Positions 56,139-64,000 of a stretch of DNA of 64,000 nucleotides are shown piece after piece. The notes under the pieces are model-generated. The model ran no database searches and was not told the origin of the DNA. It saw nothing but the letters and a program-made list of their open reading frames with translations. This DNA is from Adineta steineri. Taxonomy: Eukaryota; Rotifera; Eurotatoria; Adinetida; Adinetidae. Every line of letters begins with the position of its first letter. Position 1 is the first letter of the stretch. The DNA lies in the NCBI GenBank assembly GCA_905250115.1, contig CAJNOI010000043.1, positions 62,001 through 126,000 on the forward strand. Direction: 5' to 3'. A program made the translations under genes and the position numbers.

Positions 56139-59100
56139 ATGACAAGTCCTTCTTCTAACAGTACTAATACTACGCCTAAAAACAAAGTTCCCGGTTCGAT
56201 CTATCAAAATGACCGATTTCTTGAGTATGTTAAACATTTTTTCTTCTATTTAAATATTTTTTTTTATTTTTTTTTATTTTCTAAAGATATGATTCAAAAA
56301 TATCAAATCCTATCGATGAAACATTAGTTCCAAATACTTCCCATGATTTAGCTCATTCTCATCAATTAATATCACGTATGAATAAACTTCGTAAAGGTGA
56401 ACATCTATGTGATGTTACACTTAAAGTTGATCAAACTCTTTTTCCTGCTCATCGTCTTGTCTTAGCAGCTGTCAGTGATTATTTTGCTGCTATGTTTACC
56501 GGAGAAGTAAATCCCAAAAAAAAGTTTTATTATTATATTTTATTTAAAAATATTTAGATGGTCGAACGTCATATGAATGTTATTGAATTGAAAGGTTTTA
56601 GTGCATCCGTAATGGAAATTCTTTTAAATTCAATTTATGGTGAACCAGTAACAGTAACAAGTGAAAATGTTCAAGACATTCTTCCAGCTGCTTCTCTACT
56701 TCAATTAAATGGAACTGGTAATGTTTTTTATTTTATTTTCTTATATTCTTACGAACTTTCTTTGTTTGTAGATATTCAACGACAATGTGCACTTTTTCTT
56801 GCTAGTCATCTTGAACCATCGAATTGTTTAGGCATATATTGTTTTGCTGATTTACATAATTGCTTACAATTAAAACAAGCTGGTAATTAATCAAAAATAT
56901 ACATTTGTTGAAAAATTAAATAATATTAATTTTTAGCCTTATCATTTATTTGGTCACATTTTGGTGCTGTAGTACATAGTGAAGAATTTTTAACATTAAA
57001 AGCCAATGAAGTTGAAGATCTTATACAATCCGATGAAATTGAAGTTAGTTTTTTTTGGTAATCAAAAGAAATTTTTTATATTTTATTTCTAAAGGTACCA
57101 AATGAAGAAATAATATATAATTCTGTTATGTCTTGGATAAAACATGATCAAACATTTCGACAACAATATTTATTAACACTTCTACAACATGTTCGATTGC
57201 CATATCTTGGTGTTCGTTTTATTACTGATATATGTGATAATGAAGTAAAAACTTATAAAAAAAAAGAACTTTTCTTTGTTTCATAGACATTCTCTTTTCT
57301 AGGTACTAATAAGAACATCACATAAATGTCGTGATTTACTTGACGAAGCAAAACGATATCATTTAAGACCAGATTGTCGAAAAACAATGACAGGAACACG
57401 ATTTATTAGTCGACGTGGTAAATAAAACATGAATTTTTTAAGTATAAAAATAAGATTCTTTTTTTTTTCTTTAAATAGGAAAAGATGAACATCTTATTGT
57501 ATGTTGATATATATTTCATAGTATTGAAAAGTCAGATGTATTTTGGTTTGTTCATATAGGTAGCGGGAGGTTTTGGTGCTCATCAACGACCTGTAGATAT
57601 TGTTGAACGATGGAATCCACGAGCAAATGAATGGACTGCTTTACAAGTTAGAAAATCTTCTAATAAAAATTTTAAACTTAATGTTTTTTTTGTATTCTAG
57701 CCATTGACAAAAAGACGTCGATATGCAGCAGCAGCAGCTATTGGTAAACGACTTTATGTTGTTGGTGGTTATGATGGACGACAACGTATGAATTCTGTTG
57801 AATGTCTTGATTTATCTCAAGAAAATGCTAATTGGCAACCAGTTGCTTCATTAACTTATCGAAGGGGTAAACGAAAAAATATTTTTTAAAAAATGCTGAA
57901 GATTTATTTTCATCTATCTAGCATTACCTGGTGTCTGTGTGCATCAAAGTAAATTGTTTATTGTTTTTTCGAGTTAAAAATAGTTTTTTTTCGTCTAGAT
58001 TTAATATATGTATGTGGAGGATTTGATGGATCATCTCGATTAGCATCAACAGAATGTTATGATGAAAAAACTGATGTATGGACAATTGGTGAAGATATGC
58101 ATGTAGGTAGAGAAGGAGCTGGTCTTGTGGCTATTGGTGATCATCTTTATTGTATTGGTATGTGTAGATTTATTTAATTAAGAATATGATATAGATGAAA
58201 GAATTTTTTCAAGGAGAATAGATTATTTAGTTGTTTGTTTTTCTTCATTATTAATATTAAATATGACAGTGAAGGATTCGGAAGAATAATGATAAAAAAA
58301 TTTACATGGAAATTTAGTTTGTTTAGTAAAAGAAGATTGATAATCAGAATGAATTAGATTCGTCTACTGAATAGCAAAATGCATGAATTATTTTATAGGG
58401 TACATAGAAAAATCAACAAATAGATTGTCTGAATAGATTATATGAAGATCGACTGTTTTTTCCTGTCGATAAAAATACGTCTAAATTCATTATATATTAT
58501 TCGTTCGAAATTGAATCTTCTTTAATTCAATAAAACATCAAAATCTTCTTGAATGATAAATATACTTTGAAAATTTCTTTATTCATTTAGGTGGATATGA
58601 TGGCCTTAGTTTGTTACAAACAGTTGAAAAATATGGTAAAAATTATTTTCTCATTTTTAATTATGTATCTATTTTGTTTTTTTTTTGTTATTAGATATTA
58701 ATCTAGGACGATGGTCTCCAATGGCACCAATGTTAACACCACGTTCAGGTAGAATTAATATCTATTCAACTTATATAATTCAATATAAATCTATAATTGA
58801 ATTATTTTTCTTTTTTTGTAAGGTGCTGGTTGTGCAACAATTGATCAATATATATTTGCTTGTGGTGGATTTGATGGAACAGTTCATTTATCAAGTGTAG
58901 AACGATATGATAGTCAAACAAATCAATGGACAAATGTAACAAGTATGTCTGTTCGACGATGTTATTGTGGTTCGGCATTTATTCGTGGACGAATAGCTGT
59001 TATCGGTGGTTATGATGGAACATCTTTACTTGATACAGTTGAAGTTTATGATAGTGATAAAGATGAATGGACCATTGAAAGTCAAATGTTAACACCCAGA

Positions 59101-59139
59101 TGTGATTCAGGTTTTGCTTGTGTCGCGTATCGACAATAG
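56139..59139 (+). CDS. KLHL12: Kelch-like protein 12 orthologue (BTB-BACK-Kelch CUL3 adaptor)
   Basis: Many small exons. KLHL12 is a substrate adaptor for CUL3 ubiquitin ligase; in vertebrates it acts on Dishevelled and on SEC31 at ER exit sites. The start is ATG 56139 (MTSPSSNSTNTTP). BTB domain: LRKGEHLCDVTLKVDQTLFP, AHRLVLAAVSDYFAAMFTGE. BACK domain: LEPSNCLGIYCFADLHNC, LPYLGVRFITDICDNEV. After RDLLDEAKRYHLRPDCRKTM, which is close to KLHL12, come six Kelch blades with GG doublets: VAGGFGAHQRPVDIVERW, VVGGYDGRQRMNSVECLD, VCGGFDGSSRLASTECYD, CIGGYDGLSLLQTVEKYD, CGGFDGTVHLSSVERYD, VIGGYDGTSLLDTVEVYD. The order and spacing of these lines agree with KLHL12 better than with other KLHL proteins. 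One intron, near 58160-58590, is about 430 bp, much longer than the others. Confidence 0.93.
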
Positions 59140-61369
59140 AATATTTATTTATACATATGTATGCATTTATAAATATATATATATATATATACATTGATAG
59201 TCTGTTTTCTTTCTCCAACTTTATTACCTATTATTTTTTTTGCACTGTGATGTCTATTGTGATACGATAACTCACTGTTCTCTATCGTCTTTTTTTCGTT
59301 CTTTTTTTTTTTCTTTTGTACTTATTCTCAGATATATATTACACATATTTATACATACGTTAAAAAAATTAATACTGGTCAATACACAAGATATATAACT
59401 AAATATTTCTCGTTTTTTTTCATTTGTAATTAGATGATGATCAGATTTCGTTTGATAGATTTTATCAAAAATCCGTTTTGACATTGAATATAAGAAGAAG
59501 AAGAAGAAGAAGAAAAGGAAGAAATATTCATTGATCTTATTGAACAATCATTCTATTGTTAATCGTATATTTGAATAAAAGAAAAGATTTTCAAGGAGAG
59601 AAAAAAAAATGTATATATCTTTATGATCGAACGCCTTTTATTCAAACACTTATTCTTTGATTTTACATCACAAAAGGATATTGTTAATATTATTCAATAT
59701 AGTAACATACTATAACAAATACTTGAAGTGTTCTTTATTAGATGTACTTGTAATCGAAGTCAACATATAAGAATCTCAATTTCCTGGTGATAGATAAGAA
59801 TAATATGAAGCGTAAAGTTTGATGAGTTCTCTGAGAGAAAATCAAAACTTTCCATTGATTATTCTAAGAATATAATATGTTGATTGACGTAATATAGAAA
59901 GATATATATATAATATATATATATGTGTGTGTGTGTACACGCACAATAGAAAGGGGCAAAGAACAAATTGACAACGACAGCAGAGAGGCCACTTCACGAT
60001 TGTTGGAATAAATTAATTTGATGACTCTCTCTCTTTCAATTGAACTGGGAGAGGGCAAGGGGAGAAAGAAATGCGGCGTCTTATTACGCCATTTCCGTTC
60101 CGTTATGAATCGATCATATATACACACACACATACACACAATATGAGAGGACAATATAGAAAAGGAGGAACTAATTTGCGTGACATTTTTTTCCTCTCTC
60201 TCTCTCTCTTTCCTTCTCTCATACATCTCACATCTCCAATTCGATTTTCTAGATCTGTCATCATCGTCACCATCATTATTATTATCGAACGAAGATAAAA
60301 TACAAAGAGGAAACGACATTTTCTTCTTTTTTCAAAGGTGTTCAGAGTTAGACAAAAAAAAAAACGAGACCACTTTAAAACAGGCGACAAAAGGATTATG
60401 TCACTCTTGTATCAAAAGAAGTAATAATAGAGGAAAAACTGGATTGATTATTCGTCTACTTCAATGATCAATTCAGTTAGTGAAAGAGGAAAAAAGAGTG
60501 AAGACAGTATTGTTTTTTTTGCCTTGATTTATACCCACACACAAATATATATGTATACACATATTTCCGGCTACTTGAATTTTAAACTAACTTCAACCAT
60601 CGCGTCCGTTGTCATTGTCATAAAAAAAAATCTGTCCATATGGCGATCGGCAACAACCACTTGAAAAAGCAATGCATTCCATCATACATATACAATTACC
60701 TGAAGAGTGTGCGCGGTCCACACTTCCTGTTCAATCAATAGAACGGAGCACCATTTCTTTTAATAGGTAGAATATTGAGAACATATTGAAAATAAATGTA
60801 TAAAACTTGAAATTATATATATATATCTCATACTTATTTAAATGGTCGTTTTTTTTCAATTAGATGAGATTCTTTTTCTCTGATCCTTTTTATTAGAATT
60901 TGATTCTCAATCAATTCAAGATCTCAATATTGGACATTAACTAGTACAATCATTTTACCGGACATAGGACAATTATATGTATATAATGATCGGCAACGAT
61001 GGAATAAGTTTTTCTTTTTTTTGTTCTTCATTTGCTTTTTTTGTTATATTGTCTAAATGTACAACTCTTTTAGTCTAGTGTCGGGTTCAAAAAATAAATA
61101 GACCGAAGAACGATGAACGCTGGAAAGAACGAGAGAGAGAGAAATGAGAGAAGAGAGAGAAAGAGAAAGAGAAAAATCATGGAGTGGGTGGGCGCAATGC
61201 ACTCACCCTCTATCGCGTCTCATATATTGGAAAAATCGCAAGCCATACAGACACATATACATTGTGCAGTAGCTAATTTTCTTCTTTTTCATTTCAACGT
61301 TTGATCTTATCGAAGTGCACATATATACACACAAATATATTTCGCTAGATTAACCATTCTCTATATACC
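59140..61369. other. Intergenic rich in microsatellites
   Basis: (TA)n near 59177 and 59907, (GAA)n near 59491-59513, (GT)n near 59926, a (CT)n run near 60196 and a purine (GA)n run at 61125-61170. Short ORFs here are driven by these repeats. No gene supported. The last part should be the promoter of the anosmin-like gene. Confidence 0.5.
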
Positions 61370-64000
61370 ATGATTGTCTCAATTATCCTTATATTATTTC
61401 TTCAATTTATTTATTCAACTGCTGCAACAGCAAATGATATCGCTAATATTCGGTATAGTTCTTTAATATCAGCACAATGTAAAGCACGCTGTTTATATGA
61501 ATATCGAAATCATCATCATCAACAACGTTCGGTACCAGCTACATTCAATAATGAAAAATCGAAAAGAGTACTGGTGAGATCAAAAAAGAAAACCTTCTTT
61601 ATCTATAATTGACACTCAAAATTAGTCTTTGCCCACCTAGTGAGGCTATCACCTGTGAATGTTACATGCTGAGACAAGGATATATATTGATAGACTTTTC
61701 CTTCGAGGTTAAGAAAACATGCACACTATGTAGTTTTGTTTATTTAATCAAGCTTTTTGCTTAGAAATAATCTCAAGGAAATACAAAAAAAAAGAAATCT
61801 GGAATTGACATAATGAAAAAATATTGATCTACTTTGATCTAAAATATTTTCTTTTAAATTCTTTTTTTCTAATTGCAAATGAGGGTATTTCTTTTTGTCG
61901 TTGAATTTATATATGTATATATAAAACATTAAACACCTTTCTTTTCATCTTCGTTTGAGCAATGCACAATTAAGCCTCAAGATATGTACATTCACTTTAC
62001 TTTGTCGATTAAGCTATTTGACAAACAAAATTAGTTCGAAGAATATCAAATTTGATTTTGTTTCAGTTATTATAAGAAAAAACATAAAAATGAAGGTGTT
62101 ATTTATCCATATATACAGGTGCTTCCGTTTCTCATTTAGTTTAGACTTTAGCTTTTTTTTGTTATTTTTATAGATGAGGTGTCTCGTCTATCATATTCAT
62201 TCAATACGATGGACAAGACACTAAATAAATATTAAGTACAAATCGAAAATTGAGAATAATAACAAAAAAAACAAGAAGTTCTGTCTCTCTTTCACTTTTC
62301 ATTCATTCTAATGATGTTGATTTAAACTTAATGAAATGAATAAGTTAGTTAGTTTTTTTGCTTTTCGTCAAGTATAATATTGATCTTTTGTCAATTGTAC
62401 GATCTGCCTTTTTACATACATATATACATATACATTGACGTACATTATAATTATATGAATAATCACTTTGACAAGAAAAAAAAATCGATAAGAAAACAAA
62501 AAGAAAATCAAGTATCAATTGAATGTCTTCAATAATTATGATTATATTTTAGACGACACATGCACTAACTTTACCATGGCGATCTATCTGGGAGCGTTGT
62601 CCACGCCTTATCACATGTAACTCGGTAAGTAAATTGACCGAATGAATAGAAAAAGAAGAGGAAGGTTGCAACGTATGATTGTCTCATGTGATAACCAGTC
62701 TAAATTGTATAGCTAATGAGAAATAGAGAGTCTAATGTCTAACTAATTGAATTATTATAAAAAAAAAGTCCTACTGACCGACAAACCACTATAGTCGGAA
62801 ATTGGATAATTTTTCTTTTTTTTCTTTACTCATCAGTATGCTAACGAGTTCGATTTGTTTGTACTTGTTTCTTTTTATGCATTCTAGTGTCTACTCCCAT
62901 GTGACTTAGATCCACCACTTCTCTTGTCTAACGAACAAAGTTGTCAAGCAATCTGTTCTACAGTAAGTATTATTCTTCTTTTTATTTTTATTCTTTTTCT
63001 ATCTATGATGATGATCTAAAGCATGACCTCGTATCTGGTGAGCTCATTATCGATGGTAAAAAATAAACCTAAGAAAGATGATATGTTCATTGTGATGAAC
63101 GCGCATGATGTCGACAACTGTATGTATATATATATATATATACATATTTATGGTAGAAAGAAATAGCAGAAAGCAGATATGGGAAACTGAAGAAAAGTAG
63201 GCGAAACAAATAAATAGAGCAGAAAAAATAGAATTAATGAAGATTAACAATCTGATATATGTATATATACTTTTTTTTCTCGTTATTTTAGTTAACAAAC
63301 GTTGAATGTCAACGAAGTTGTGTTTTTATTCAAAAACTTTATCAACAACAATCAAATTGTTTGACAGGTATGAAAGAAATTTGAGATATTTCATAAAATA
63401 AAGTAAATGACAATTGAATAGAGATAAAGAAATTTTCATTTTGCCTAAAGACTTCATTTTTCTTTTTTTCTGTTATTACTATTTGATGTCTCATGAGAGA
63501 GAAGAAAGCGATAGATCGAGCAAGAGGATTATCTTTATATGTACATCAAAAGTAATAATCATTGTATTTCTTTTTCTATTTTTGTTAGACGATTGTCAAT
63601 CAACATCATCATGTTCACCATTGAATGATTGTTTCGGTAAGTTGATCGATTCATGCAGGTGTCCCGGATGCCATCATAAAATAATGATTGACATATTGGA
63701 ATGAAGAAAAAGCTGTTCATAATTAGCCTTGTGTATTGCACGCGAGGAAATGATGAATGTGAGAAAAAATAACATACGTATGTTTTTTTCTTTTCTTATA
63801 GAAAAAGTCCCTCAACCGAATAATGTCACTGCTATTGAAAGGAAAAGTCGACGAACCGTACGATTAAAATGGAGTTCAAATGGAATGACAAATCTTGAGC
63901 CTATTTTCTATGTTATTGAAGCACAATGGACATTACCAAAATCAGATATGAATCAACAAGATACAGTTTCGAAATGGGGTTTTGTCAAAGAAGAAGTATC
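61370..64000 (+). CDS. ANOS1: Anosmin-1 / KAL-1 homologue, 5' part (cut by window end)
   Basis: Exons: 61370-61573, 62553-62624, 62888-62962, 63292-63367, 63589-63636 and 63802 onward past the window. Anosmin is a secreted matrix protein that binds heparan sulfate and guides neurons. Residues 1-20 are a signal peptide (MIVSIILILFLQFIYSTAAT). A Cys-rich region follows the anosmin pattern: QCKARCLYEY, CPRLITCNSCLLPCD, SCQAICST, ECQRSCVFIQKLY. The last visible exon enters a fibronectin type III domain (VRLKWSSNGMTNLEPIFYVI), again matching anosmin (VKWSS...EPVIYVV). Between them the WAP four-disulfide domain is reduced to about 16 residues (DDCQSTSSCSPLNDCF). The remaining FN3 domains should lie beyond 64000. 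The assignment rests on the Cys pattern plus the FN3 start. Confidence 0.85.

Noticed and set aside
59864..60467. Overlapping ORFs on both strands rich in Ser/Leu or Arg/Glu
   Set aside because: Driven by (CT)n/(GA)n microsatellites; no motif and overlapping in several frames.
1..64000. tRNA, rRNA or bacterial-type operons
   Set aside because: I found no cloverleaf with conserved T-loop and anticodon stem, no rRNA-like block, and no run of intronless co-directional bacterial-like genes other than the ART family.

Overview
The window is about 70% A+T nuclear DNA from a small-genome animal, most likely a bdelloid rotifer (Adineta/Rotaria type). The evidence is: metazoan orthologues split by many GT-AG introns of only about 50-70 bp, tight gene spacing, and several intronless genes joining an arginine ADP-ribosyltransferase (ART) domain to kinesin-light-chain-type TPR repeats, an architecture I know as expanded in bdelloids. 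The assignment rests on gene style, not on a marker gene. I saw no tRNA, rRNA or CRISPR array.

Left block (1-15.1 kb) holds conserved housekeeping and neuronal genes: SCAF4/8 (-), EIF3E (+), the vesicular GABA/glycine transporter SLC32A1 (-), TMEM120 (+), and a two-exon type II membrane protein with a Hedgehog-type autoprocessing (Hog/Hint) domain but no Hedge ligand domain (-, 14262-15099).

Middle block (15.1-45 kb) is an accessory island. It contains four intronless genes with the same order of parts: N-terminal alpha/beta receiver-like domain, ART domain with an R-S-ExE triad, C-terminal TPR array (17312, 28317, 34040, 40133). The first two belong to a segmental duplication that includes promoter and 3' flank. 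A second duplicated tract carries a small TATA-driven ORF, intact in one copy and broken in the other. The island also holds a class A GPCR interrupted by an 869-bp hAT-like element with a perfect 8-bp target duplication, a second 8-bp-TSD element present in only one of two paralogous tracts, two foldback elements (579 bp with TA, 622 bp with TTA), a 123-bp tandem repeat, a frameshifted defensin-like fragment, and about ten copies of a G-rich/C-rich hairpin built on GTGTGGG. Three assembly gaps lie here.

Right block (45.8-64 kb) returns to conserved genes: a ZO-1/TJP orthologue (three PDZ, SH3, guanylate-kinase-like, ZU5), a one-finger orphan ORF, a 92-residue secreted basic protein, KLHL12 (BTB-BACK-Kelch), and the 5' part of an anosmin-1/KAL-1 homologue cut by the window edge.

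The most unusual biology is the repeated receiver-like/ART/TPR family in a turnover-prone island. Its layout (NAD-using enzyme, repeat-based recognition array, TATA promoter at a fixed distance, repeat shuffling, decayed members) resembles a fast-evolving sensor-effector family, but that role is inference.
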